64,000 bases of DNA from Pampus argenteus (taxonomy: Eukaryota > Chordata > Actinopteri > Scombriformes > Stromateidae): the NCBI GenBank assembly GCA_036937835.1, contig CM072862.1:14086501-14150500 (forward strand), read 5' to 3'. Of the stretch, positions 1 through 9,755 are shown one piece after another. Position 1 is the stretch's first letter. Every line of letters starts with the position of its first letter. The translations under genes were made by a program, and so were the position numbers. Below the pieces are notes generated by a model that worked only from the letters and a program-made list of their open reading frames with translations, did no database searches and had not been told where the DNA came from.

Positions 1-149
1 AAAAAGGCCTCACTATCTGTTCTACCAAAAATACCTGAACAGAATAAAAATACATCGAGGGCAACAACCCATAACCTAGTGAGATAACAACAGATACTAC
101 GTGTGCAAGTGTATAGGGTACCCCAGCCTTACCTCAGTTCTATCCCCAC

Positions 150-150
150 C

Positions 151-205
<55 letters not shown>
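150..205. repeat. (CAA)n trinucleotide microsatellite, about 18 units
   Basis: An uninterrupted CAA/ACA run of about 18 units. One frame reads as polyglutamine and the opposite strand as polycysteine/polyvaline, but no flanking coding signal exists, so this is a simple repeat. Its purity suggests it is young and probably length-polymorphic. Confidence 0.97.
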
Positions 206-394
206 ACCTTCACGGAGCATGAGTCAGTCACAAACCAAAGACAGACAGAAAAGAGCGCAAGCAACAAAACAGAGGGGCATTTAAACAGATGTCCTCTATC
301 CCTGATAGGACGAGTGATTGGAGGTTGAACCAATCCCAGCCCTTCTGGAGCCCACAGGTGGCAGCCAATCTTCCCGTTATTACCTGAAGGGAAA

Positions 395-434
395 GAGAGA
401 GAGAGACACACACACACACACACACACACACACA
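395..434. repeat. Compound (GA)6(CA)14 microsatellite
   Basis: Six GA units run directly into about 14 CA units with no interruption at the junction near 406. It is one of several compound dinucleotide loci in the window. Confidence 0.96.
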
Positions 435-1190
435 AGCCCCTGTACACGTAACAGCCACCATTGGAAATGTCTGGTCATCTGTGAACACCACTGCTGTGGA
501 GCAGGTGTGTAGCCATATGCACATGGCTGCAGCAGTGTGGCCTGGAAGGAGAAAGGCAGGAAACTGGGGCCTCATTCAATTGGTGCTAAACAAGGTAAGC
601 AGCAGTGTTCAATTGGCAGAACCACCAGGGTACAATTTTTTAATGGGCATGTGGCTGTCAAGCCAGAATTATAAAGGTTACATTTGTAATGTTATGCAAA
701 CAACACAAAAATGTTTGCAATTTTGAGTAAGAATTTAATAGCTATGCCCTTCGTTCTCCTTCTCACTCCTTGTTTCTTTGGCCACACGTTCTTACAACGC
801 TAACTACCAACAGATAGCAGTAATGGCAAATGACTTGCTCTTGCACTTCCATTATACCAATGGTCCCCCCTTCTATTACATGTCATTCTATGATGTTCAT
901 GGTCATCACAGGCGGAGTGAAATTCACTTGCCATGACAGTCTAAGTGTAGTCCATATGTCAGAGAGAGACTCCATAGCCTAGCCATTGCAGAAGGGTCAA
1001 TCTCTCAACCCTAATGACTCTCTTTGGGTCATGTGACTGCCAAGTACTCTGGAACACTCGTTACAGCATATAGGAGCAGGAAATGATTATCAAGAGGTCA
1101 ATTTATGCAAGGGAGAGCCAGAATGACAGAGTGAGAGGTCAGAGCTCGTCCATATCTCTAGGCATTAAAGATTGACATGCAGAATCTGAG
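435..1190. other. Non-coding, no recognisable gene
   Basis: Open frames are below about 80 codons and none resembles a known protein. The stretch from about 570 to 725 is mildly CNE-like, with CAATTG pairs and ATGCAAAC. A GTAAGC donor-like string at about 595 has no convincing exon before it. Confidence 0.5.
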
Positions 1191-1400
1191 AGGGCCCCTA
1201 CACTGCCTCACTCCTTACCACACACGCACTTCTCCATTTAAATATCTGACAGACGATGAAAGTGCAGCCATTAAAATGTCCACCAAGCGCTTCAGGAATG
1301 AAATGGGGGAGATAAAAAAATTCCCCTGGGTAATCAACGGGGCTATGAATTAGCCCTAAGTCTTAGATGGGGGGAGTTTAAGGATTGGGTGCATGTTTAA
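1190..1400. other. CNE-like block, possible regulatory element
   Basis: Low-repeat sequence with closely packed AT-core motifs. It includes a GGGCTA-TGAAT-TAGCCC inverted repeat whose centre carries an ATTAG homeodomain-type core, plus GAGATAA and GTAATCAA strings. No frame is coding-like. Inference only; conservation across fish would decide it. Confidence 0.25.
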
Positions 1401-2560
1401 CTCATTTGTCGTTCATTCCTTCTGAAATCACTGGTCCAGAGAAGATGCTATGAGGAACGCTATACTCTCCAACCTATGGTTAAACGAGATGACAATGGCA
1501 TTTGATCAGCAAGTAAATGCACATAAATGATTCAATCCCCTGGACGTGTATGAAACAGATTATCATGCAAACTCTTTCTTTTGGTAAGTTTTGGAGTCAC
1601 GTGGATTTACATACATTGCAGATTGTCATACATTCGATGATGGCCATTGGATGACCCACCATCCACTTGTCCTAGGCAGAGGTAAAAACAATCCAACCTT
1701 CCTCCAAGCTCTCAAATTTCCAGAGGTATCTGTGATATACCTCGCTATAGGGGTGCTATTCTTCAGTTGACCCTGCACTTAAATAACTGCTTTATGCTAT
1801 CCTCAGTATTACTGACTGAATTCTCCTTTATGTCTCTCCGAGAACAACTACCTAATCATGGTACAAGATTTTATGTAGCAAAATGACTCTGGAAGTTTCT
1901 TCGTCTGGTGCAACTAATTCTGCTAAGATCTCCCATGACAAACTGATTCTTGAAAAGAGGGCAAACAACAAGCAATGCAAAGATCATTATCAAGAGGCCT
2001 AAGAAGGCATGCCCAGCCTTGGAAGGTAAATTTATAATTCCAAGTAAACAGCATGGGCCAATGTGTAGTCTAAAGCAGGGGTTCAGTTTAGAAGTCCTTG
2101 AGTGTTAAGTGTAAGAACCACAGGTCTAAACAGATGATGGGGTAATCTGCAGTATAGACAGTAAAACTATAGTGAGGATGAACTGGGCACATCTGCCTGT
2201 GGGCTCTGTCTGGAGGATTTTCATCTTCAGAAGAACATATCCTACAATTGCAGGGAGTTTGCACACATGGAGTTTGAGTGGGTCTGAATATGATACGTTT
2301 CCCATTGCTGCCATGAAGAGATATCATTATAAATCGGTGTTGAGTGCCAGCACCTCTTAATCTGAGACCACTTTCCTTCTATGGTTAGGAAGTGAATTGC
2401 TGCCTCAAAGTGAGGTGTGGAAGTATACTGGGGGCTTGCTCATGAGTGTAGGCTTTTTGAACAATTTAGACACTAGATATGAGTGACCAAAATGTGTTTA
2501 CATATGGGATTATCCCAAAAAACTCAAAGGAGCTCAGGGTAAAACTGTTGCGCCTTTACT
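1400..2560. other. Non-coding, nothing assigned
   Basis: Mixed-composition single-copy-looking sequence. Overlapping open frames of 60-79 codons around 2088-2360 lie on both strands and look like chance. No repeat family was recognised. Confidence 0.5.
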
Positions 2561-2579
2561 AAAAAAAAAAAAAAAAAAA
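2561..2579. repeat. A19 homopolymer
   Basis: Nineteen consecutive A residues about 40 bp before the LINE-like fragment. It could be the poly(A) remnant of an older retro-insertion, but no insertion body is recognised upstream. Confidence 0.9.
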
Positions 2580-2621
2580 CCCACACAGTTGGGGTGATAT
2601 AGATACACAATAAGAATGACT

Positions 2622-2822
2622 TCAAGACACCTTCCTGTGGATGTATTTTGGGGACATTCAACTGGGAAACAACCCAAGGACAGACCCAGAAGAGTAGGTT
2701 ACTCCAGCTCCTCCTGGGATCTGCGAGGGGCTGGAAGATGTAATAGAGGATAAAGACATCCAGGCTGCTTTGCTTAGGCTGCTGCTATGTTAACCTTGCC
2801 CTGCATAAGCAGTGGAAAATCA
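2622..2822 (+). mobile_element. Degenerate 3' end of a teleost non-LTR retrotransposon (LINE)
   Basis: The segment follows, in order, the well-known 3' terminal region of a common fish LINE. A CTTCCTGTGGATG part is followed by AAGGACAGACCCAGAAGA, then GGGATCTGCGAGGGGCTGGA and AGATGT, then GCTTTGCTTAGGCTGCTGC, and finally ATAAGCAGTGGAAAAT close to the element's end. In intact copies this codes for the C-terminal end of the reverse transcriptase ORF and its short 3' UTR. Here it is full of substitutions and small gaps, so it is an old 5'-truncated fossil. The exact LINE clade is not assigned. Confidence 0.6.
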
Positions 2823-2937
2823 ATTAACAGAAGGAACATCTAGCTGAATATGTCTCTCTGTGTCTGATTAAGTCTCTGCATTACTCATTCTCAAACACAT
2901 CTCACTATTTCACTTATTCTCTTTGTATAGCATTTTC

Positions 2938-2955
2938 TTTTTTCTTTTTTTTTTT
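2938..2955. repeat. T-rich tract
   Basis: A run of T interrupted once by C. No associated element was recognised. Confidence 0.85.
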
Positions 2956-2959
2956 CAAA

Positions 2960-4100
2960 AAATACATATGATTTGTGGAGACGTATGAGGATAATGGCAT
3001 TTTTAAGGAATGCTCCTGCTTTTTTTCAGTTTTAAAAATTATACTGGCTAAAATATGGATTTCTCTATTGTAAGGGTTAAAAGGATGAGACATGGATGCT
3101 CATACAGCAGAATTGGTCAGACTGTAGTTTTTTGGTAATCTCTTATCATGTTTTAACACCATCTTTTTGTTGTAATACATTAAAAAAAATCATACTACCA
3201 TCAGATTAAACTGGCTGCGAGGCAATTTAAACCAGACGCGATATCATTCAGCTCCCTAAGAATGTGCACACTATGTGCATTAAGCAGGAGTCCCTTTATG
3301 AACATTTTGCATGGCTTGTATGGCTTTATGGAATCAGAGATACAAGAGAAAACAAAATTTCTTCCTTTTTTACTAAAAAAATTAGATTAAAATTTGACTG
3401 CCATAACATAAGTAAATGTGTGATTTAAATGTATCAGCTTTTGCAATTTTACCAAATGTGAAGATATCCCATGCTTTGGCTAAATAGAGTAGGTCACTGT
3501 AGGGTCATTTTCCATAGCCTGAGTTGGTTGTATTGTCTTCTTAGTTGTTATTCAACACACTCCTATACATTTAAAAAAGGCCCTTTTAAGGAGTATGAGA
3601 AGCAAAGCCCTCAACAGTTATAAATAAAGATATAATTACATTTACTAAAGTGAGGGAAAATGAATACTACGGTATATAATTGCTAGTGATGCACGATAAC
3701 CACCAGGTGGGAAAAATAGGTCACATATAAGCAATATAGGTACTGTAGATTGCAATTTTTATGTTTGCAAGGAAACGGACCTGTTTCCTGTTGACGATGC
3801 CGGGATCTTAATGTATGTTCTTAGGTTCATGATCAAAAGCAGAAAAAACATCCTGATGGTACCTCCTCATTTTAAATTTGTTAACACTTAAATGTGTATG
3901 GCATGAAGACAGACAAAAGAATGTGCAATTTCAGAAATATTTTCAGAACCAGCATCTAAGATGTTAAAGCTACAGCTTCTCTCTGGGGTGGGCCGGACTG
4001 ATGCTGGCTGTGGAGGATGACTGAGGTGAAAGGGTTAGGAGAGGAGTGAGCACAGCTACAAGGGCCTCTGTCCCAGGCCAGGCTGTGAGCTGCAGCCCTG
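2960..4100. other. Non-coding, AT-rich, nothing assigned
   Basis: AT-rich sequence with short A/T runs and no coding-like frame. A string at about 3685 (AGTGATGCACGATAA) recalls ends of fish DNA transposons but lacks the rest of an element. A CTCF-like core lies at 3700-3713 and is listed separately. Confidence 0.5.
3700..3713 (+). promoter_or_regulatory. CTCF-like core motif
   Basis: CCACCAGGTGGGAA matches the vertebrate CTCF core (CCASYAGRKGGCRS) except for the C after GG. CTCF binds such sites at insulators and loop anchors. One near match in 64 kb can occur by chance, so this is only a candidate. Confidence 0.2.
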
Positions 4101-4228
4101 TGCTGATAAGACTGTAATAGTCCTCCTTAGAGGACCCAAGGCTCCGCTCCCCTTATTAGTCATTTATCACACCTGGCAGCCTCACTGAACCATAATTACT
4201 CTTCCCTTATCCCCCCGCACTGTCATGT
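4100..4228. other. CNE-like block, possible regulatory element
   Basis: Contains GATAAG, TTATTAGTCATTTATC, the E-box CACCTG and ATAATTAC within about 120 bp, with no repeat content. The texture is that of a developmental enhancer, but this is inference. Confidence 0.25.
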
Positions 4229-4344
4229 CCATGAGAGCGAGTGGGGCAGAGGGAAAGGGAGAAAAATAGCTGTGAGAAACAGTGTTCGGAGAGAGTGGAC
4301 GGAGAGAAGGACAGAGGAGTTAGAAGGAGAGGAAGGAGAAAGTC
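4229..4344 (+). repeat. Purine-rich (GA-rich) tract
   Basis: About 115 bp in which nearly every base is G or A on the + strand, with only scattered pyrimidines. Asymmetric purine tracts can adopt non-B (triplex) structures. It borders the CNE-like block just upstream. Confidence 0.6.
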
Positions 4345-5446
4345 CTAGTGAAGAACAGTCATGAGAGGACAAAGTCTAAACTGGACATGAATAGTATGTA
4401 GTACATACAGCAATGTATCAGCCTGAACAGTTGTGGGGGTACTAACCTTTTAAAATCCCCCTCATAATACACCATATGCATGTAAGGATAGAAAGGAATG
4501 TAATCTCACAAATACACCCCTTGCAAACAGAGCGGCCTTTGTGCTACAAATGAGAACCAGTTGTTCTGACCACAGTTCTCCCACTTACTGTTTGACAAGA
4601 CAGGAATTAGAAAGAAGAGGAAAGGCCATTAAGGCAAAAACAACACTTTGTAACATTCAAGTGAAATCAATTTACAATAGGTAACTTACATATTGATAAT
4701 GAAAGTATAGTTTCAAGTCAACAGTAGTAGTAGTTAAAAAGAGTAGTATTAAAAAAAAAATGTTTTAATTGGGCAACAGTCAACAGATAATTATTCACGG
4801 TTTTAAAATGTACTAGTGCAGTGCCTGTTTAAAGTGTATCTGTTCAGAAGGAATCCTTAGCCTCTGGTATTGCTGCTTCAATGCACAGAAAAAATTAATA
4901 CTGTTAATGTGAGTGTTAATGGGTATATACACCAACAACATGAAAGAAACTAACATTCTATTATACAGAGATGTTAAGTCGTGTAATACTGAATCTTTTC
5001 TCATTTCAAGTATAATGAGTGCTGCATTTAAATATAAAATACATAACAGAGGTTTTGAAAAATATATGTATCCTAAAAGAAGTGGATCCATCATATTGGG
5101 TTCGGCTGTGCTCATGCTTGTGGTTTTATTATTATGGGATACAAAAAAAGTCACAAACATAAATGTTTTGGTGAAAACAACTCATGTATGGATTGGAAGG
5201 TCGAATGGACACTCACAATATTCTCAGTAGTTTTTTTTTTTCATTATTTGACCATTAAGCATCTCATTTCATTTCCGGTTAGGCCCTATGCAATTTCCAA
5301 ATCATCAAATTTTATCCATTTATATAAGAATATCCACCCAGAAATGCTCCACTCCAGCAGCAAAGGATGGTCACCACTTAAATATCCTGCCGTTTGCTTA
5401 CTCCTGGACAGCATACTCTGCAATCAGGCACAGAGCTATAGGGCTT
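4345..5446. other. Non-coding, AT-rich
   Basis: Overlapping open frames on both strands around 4813-5230 (115 and 105 codons) reflect locally low stop density and are rich in I, L, N and K from A/T composition. No domain is recognisable. Nothing else assigned. Confidence 0.5.
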
Positions 5447-5618
5447 GTTTATTCAAGGTTTATTAATATTAAACGTGTTGCATGTCCAAACATGTTTTCG
5501 CTCTGATCTCCGGCTGTTGGCATGCAGTGGAAGAGGCCAGAAGCCCTGCCCAACTGCTGCAGAGTGGAGAGCCTCGCTGTTTGCATGTTTATTTAAAGTT
5601 TATTAATAATATTGAACA
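5447..5618. repeat. Imperfect direct repeat pair, 140 bp apart
   Basis: GTTTATTCAAGGTTTATTAA at 5447 recurs as GTTTATTTAAAGTTTATTAA at 5587, and both continue into a similar TATT-A-AC stretch. This looks like an old local duplication. No known transposon was recognised around it. Confidence 0.5.
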
Positions 5619-6664
5619 TCTACGTCCACTCCGCAACCTTGAGTCCCCAGTAATACACTGTGAAGTCGACGAGATGAACAGTTGACAAGCATACAGACAT
5701 GTGAGATTCTTTCTTTAGTTAGATTTTTGTTACACTTTTGTTATCATTGTGCCAACAGTTATTAAACTTTGCACAACCTCTTCTACTAAATGAATGAATA
5801 TAATGCTAAGCTTGTCAAACTTGCTTGCTACACAACATTTCTTTCACGACTCAGTTACTGGGACATTTCTTTGCGAAGGTTTTGCTTTGTTGCCACGTGC
5901 CTGGCTGTCACGAAAGCACCCTCCTTGACAATGTAAGCAGACCCAGATGTGAGTCACATGCTTCCACTCCCAAGTTGAGGTTTGCTTACTGGACCCCAAA
6001 CCACCTAACTCTTAACAACTGGAATCAGGTCTCACACTGCAGTCTGTGATGTCTCATTTAGCAAAAGGGTTTCACCTTTCACAAGAAAACAAACATACCA
6101 GTAAGCAAACATGTAGTCATTCTCTTGTGCCGACTCTGTAAATGTGTCATACGCTGATTTTGATCTTAAAACATTGAAATTATTTTTACACTGTATGCAC
6201 TGACAAAGTTCCAGTCCTTGCAGGACAACAAGAGTTTGTGATTGTGTGATTAGACATTGTAATGTGAAATTTAAAACTTTATTTATCCGATAAACATGAC
6301 CAACAAGCAGGGCGGGAATATGCATTAATTTACTGCATTTTAAATCAAAACAGTAGCGACTCGGGACAATCAAATCAATATAGACACACACAACTGTCAA
6401 GGAGGAACAGCCTGAATGCACAGATTCCCATTATGACCTGCCCAGCAACTAAGAATCCTGCCAACAGTTGTGCCGTCCTTCACAGATGGGGACTATACCA
6501 GGACTCACACAGCTACGCCCAGATGTGTGAAAAGAGGAAGAACAGAGGGGCTGCAGCAGGATGGAGGGTAGAGAAAGTGGGAAGAGAAATGGGATTGCAT
6601 GAATTTAGCTGCCATTAAAAAAACTCAACAGATGTGTGAATCCCAAGGGAAAGACATCTGGGTT
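5619..6664. other. Non-coding, nothing assigned
   Basis: Single-copy-looking sequence. The longest open frame (minus strand, 6032-6421) has no recognisable domain and no coding-like codon choice. No repeat family recognised. Confidence 0.5.
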
Positions 6665-6696
6665 CTCTCTCCCTCTCTCTGTCTCTCTCTAATTTA

Positions 6697-6741
<45 letters not shown>
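6665..6741. repeat. Compound (CT)n-(CA)17 microsatellite
   Basis: An interrupted CT-rich stretch (6665-6707) passes into about 17 uninterrupted CA units (6708-6741). Confidence 0.95.
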
Positions 6742-6743
<2 letters not shown>

Positions 6744-6885
6744 TTCATCAACTACCCAGGGTGAGAAAATCGAGAATGCTCTTGGCTTTTTAAGATCCGT
6801 ATTGCTGCCTTCCTCCATTTTAACAGGCATTTTATGAAGCAGCTTCCTTAATAGCCACTCACTTATAAAACAAAGCTGTAATGAC

Positions 6886-6899
6886 ATGCAAATGACTCA
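6886..6899 (+). promoter_or_regulatory. Overlapping octamer and AP-1 motifs
   Basis: ATGCAAAT (perfect POU octamer, 6886-6893) overlaps by one base TGACTCA (perfect AP-1/TRE, 6893-6899). Octamers bind POU factors and TGACTCA binds FOS/JUN. The overlap would force the two to compete or bind together. Activity is unproven. Confidence 0.35.
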
Positions 6900-6951
6900 C
6901 AGGGAAACATTGTAAAGAGGATGTGATGTATGGGCCGTCTGTGTGCCACAA

Positions 6952-6969
6952 ACACACACACACACACAC
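6952..6969. repeat. (CA)9 microsatellite
   Basis: Nine CA units in otherwise ordinary sequence. Confidence 0.9.
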
Positions 6970-8080
6970 CAAAACAGTAAAACACCAAACAACAAAGAAA
7001 CCTCTCCTATTTTCTTTTAAAATCCCCATTATGAAAGAGATACGTCACTTCATGTTTGATACTGTAAGGGATATAAGATTGGTGCTGTCCATAATTTTAA
7101 TCTTACAATAATCACTGTGACAATATCGTTCCTCTCTAAATTCATATTTCACTTTGAAAAAGTTCTCAGGGAATTCAGTTGATTGGAGTGTAAAGCAATA
7201 AATCAAGATGCCAGAGAGACATTCACACCACGTGCACACAAATCCATACATGCTTTCAGCACACAGTTCACTGTATAATACAAGACGCGTGAAAGTTCAT
7301 ACGAGCATAGTTCACGCAAGAAACTGTCTGAGAGAAAGACAGAGCGGATCTCTTTACCAGATTAACACCTGCAGATGAACAAGACAAGAAAGGGAAGAGC
7401 AGGCTCTCTCATTTAGAATAGCAATGTTTTTTATAAAAAGATCATAAAAGGTCACTTTGACCTACTGGCTCCCACATTCATAATCCTGGTGTTGGTGGTG
7501 CAGAGGTATCTCTCTGTCTTGTTTTGCACAAGTGTTTTTAAAGCCCAAATACATCAGTATCTACAAAGGGAGAAGGGTTTATACTAACAACACTACTACT
7601 TTCATTATCAAATTAAGATAATTGTTTTAGTCTTCTAGAGCCTTTATTTTCCCACTCTATCCAGTGGTAGACAGAAGTGCATAGTGAAGGCAAGGCTTAG
7701 AGGTGCACATGCATGTACAGTGCCTTTGTGATTACCAGCTATTCTGTTAAACACCAGCATGTATTAGGGCCTGAGTGGGACAGATGATAGGACGGCTAGT
7801 TATGGCTTTATTGGACACATAGGAGCAGTAGCCTCTTCATCATTATAATAAAGAGGTTATCTGATGGCAGTGTGGTGTTAGGGAGCCAACCATGTTTAAG
7901 TTCAGAGACAGGGGATCATTACCAGGATTAGACTATTTTGAAAGGTTATTTGAGGTGACACCTTGACGAAAAATCTGAAATCATGTTTACCTAAACTGAT
8001 TCAGACAGATTTCATTGTGCTAGGGATACTGTATTTCTTCTGATACAGCCACAATTAGACTTTGCATTCAAGTGTGTCGA
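6970..8080. other. Non-coding; contains a perfect ERE
   Basis: No coding-like frame and no recognised transposon. The one outstanding item is the palindromic nuclear-receptor site at 7449-7463, listed separately. Confidence 0.5.
7449..7463. promoter_or_regulatory. Perfect palindromic estrogen response element
   Basis: AGGTCA-CTT-TGACCT is an exact match to the consensus inverted repeat with a 3-bp spacer, the high-affinity site for estrogen receptor dimers. Each half-site can also bind other nuclear receptors. No promoter is visible nearby, so any role would be as a distal enhancer site. The match is certain; function is inferred. Confidence 0.45.
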
Positions 8081-8110
8081 TGCAGGGGGAAATCCCTGCT
8101 AATGTAAACA
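8081..8110 (+). promoter_or_regulatory. kappaB site with adjacent FOX site
   Basis: GGGAAATCCC (8087-8096) fits the NF-kappaB consensus GGGRNWYYCC exactly. It sits inside a GCAGGG...CCCTGC inverted repeat (8082-8099). TGTAAACA (8103-8110), a perfect forkhead site, begins 7 bp after it. No promoter is seen close by. Confidence 0.3.
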
Positions 8111-8640
8111 AGACAATAGATCCCACTCTTCACATCCTATTTTACCTTCCCTCCTGCACTGACTTCCCTCAATTCATCCTCCCTCCTCTGTGTTGGTTTG
8201 ATCTCAGAAGGAAGGTGTGCATGTCTGCTGCTCTCAAGCTGCCACAGCATCTGCATCCTGACTCCAATTAGGAGAACAAACCACAGGGAGGCATACCCAC
8301 CATCAAGAGTTCAAAGGTCATCCGACAGGAAGAAAAAAAAAGCCAGATAGATAGACAGTGAATACAAATGATAAAGCAGCAGAGAAAGGCTTCCATCTAC
8401 AGTAAAGCTGACTGAAACAATCATTCAAAAGTTTTCTCTCTCTCTATTTATGTGTCTCATGCTCTCCCTTTCACTCTGTATGTCCCTGTCAGCTCTTCAG
8501 TCTGTTTCCTCTTCCCCCCTCTCTTCCTTGGTTTTGTTCTATTTATGACTTCCTCTGAAATCTCAGTGTCTCTCACACACTTATGTGGGCCATAAATCAG
8601 CCATTGAAAAGGACAGTGGACAGGAGGAGAGAGAGAAGGA
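8111..8640. other. Non-coding, pyrimidine-rich in part
   Basis: Contains loose CT-rich stretches around 8430-8560 and a GA-rich patch near 8620. No gene or recognised repeat family. Confidence 0.5.
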
Positions 8641-8840
8641 AAATCGGAGGGAGGCCTTCATCGTCGTCAGAGCAACCGCTTAAAGGCCCACCTGAGAGCT
8701 TTAAAACTGAAACCTGCTGGAAATATTAGCCAACACAGGCAGACGAGAGGTCTGCCAGCATGCAGTATTAGCAAACGGTGTTGTGACAAGTCATCAGTGA
8801 CAACTCCGGTTTGTGACATCACCCCCGACACACACACAAG
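8640..8840. other. CNE-like block, weak
   Basis: Balanced composition with little simple sequence. It carries GTGACAAGTCATCAGTGACA and GTGACATCAC strings (bZIP-like half sites). Only a weak inference of function. Confidence 0.18.
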
Positions 8841-9554
8841 TGTGTTATTACTTAAATTACTTAATTGCAATCTATTTCATATAACGAGAGCCATGAAGTA
8901 TTTACATGTTTTACCCTTATTATCTAATGAAATGCTCTGCAGTGGTGCAGCAGTTTGTTCACTGCTTTCAGTGTGAGTGAGCTTTGCCAGAGCAGTCCAG
9001 CAGATGCAAGCTCGAGACTTGTATGAGACTCTGGGGTGATTAATTTTTGAAGTGTGTTGTAAAGAGCTATGAGATCCATAAACAGGAGAGTACACAACAG
9101 GCAATCCCTGGATAGTGATGGTCACAACACAGCTCACAAAGCACTATGGTCACATATAACCACAGCCAGGAATCATTTCTTAAGCTTACTGTTCAGTGTA
9201 ATAGTGTCTTTAACATATCAGGACACTTTTGACAGTCATTGGATGTCTTTCTATTGCCTCTAATTTTACAAAAAGATGTTCTTCTTTTTTTTTTCCCAAG
9301 TGCCACCTTGTATGTCTTTAATGGTGACTTTAACATGTTTAATATATCATCTGATATTCAATTCTCTGATGAAGTGCTACCGTGCTTTTCTCTTACATGC
9401 ATCTCTCTCATTAGAGTCTCCTTTAAAACAACACAGCACTCTTTCAAACAATACCCAGCTAATTTCAGGAAGAAAAAGAAACCCTTTAAAGAAAGAGAGG
9501 GGTACTGTTGTTTCATTAACATGCCCCGGAGAGTATGGTGGCAGTAGTAGAAGA
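8841..9554. other. Non-coding, nothing assigned
   Basis: Includes a T9-type run near 9287. Overlapping open frames on both strands from 9239 to 9722 have no domain similarity and read through simple sequence, so they are treated as chance. Confidence 0.5.
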
Positions 9555-9610
9555 ATGAGAGGGGGGTTATCAGCTCTCATCTGTGAGGAAAACCCCCACC
9601 CCCCTCTCAT
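9555..9610. repeat. 12-bp perfect inverted repeat with G-run/C-run arms
   Basis: ATGAGAGGGGGG (9555-9566) pairs perfectly with CCCCCCTCTCAT (9599-9610) across a 32-nt spacer. The arms carry G6 and C6 runs, and a further C5 run lies just inside the right arm. Confidence 0.8.
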
Positions 9611-9745
9611 CTCTCACTGGACTTTGCGTCCATCAGGCCTCATTACTCTAATGGTAGTGGCAGTGATTAAGGTTTCCTGGCTGCATACCCCTTTGTTTGT
9701 TCTCTTGTGCTTCCCTCCATAAAGACAGTCTTCAGGATGTCTTTG

Positions 9746-9755
9746 CCCCCCCCCC
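9746..9755. repeat. C10 homopolymer
   Basis: Ten consecutive C residues, unusual in this AT-leaning window and a likely site of length error. Confidence 0.9.

Noticed and set aside
101..328. Open frame with a polyglutamine run
   Set aside because: It merely translates the (CAA)18 repeat; no coding signal flanks it.
3685..3760. AGTGATGCACGATAA as a transposon end
   Set aside because: Only a few bases resemble known fish elements; the rest of the element is missing.
4813..5230. 115- and 105-codon frames on opposite strands
   Set aside because: AT-rich residues and mutual antisense overlap suggest low stop density rather than genes.
9276..9722. 148-codon plus-strand frame
   Set aside because: Begins in a T-run (poly-Phe), overlaps frames on both strands, and shows no family or codon bias.
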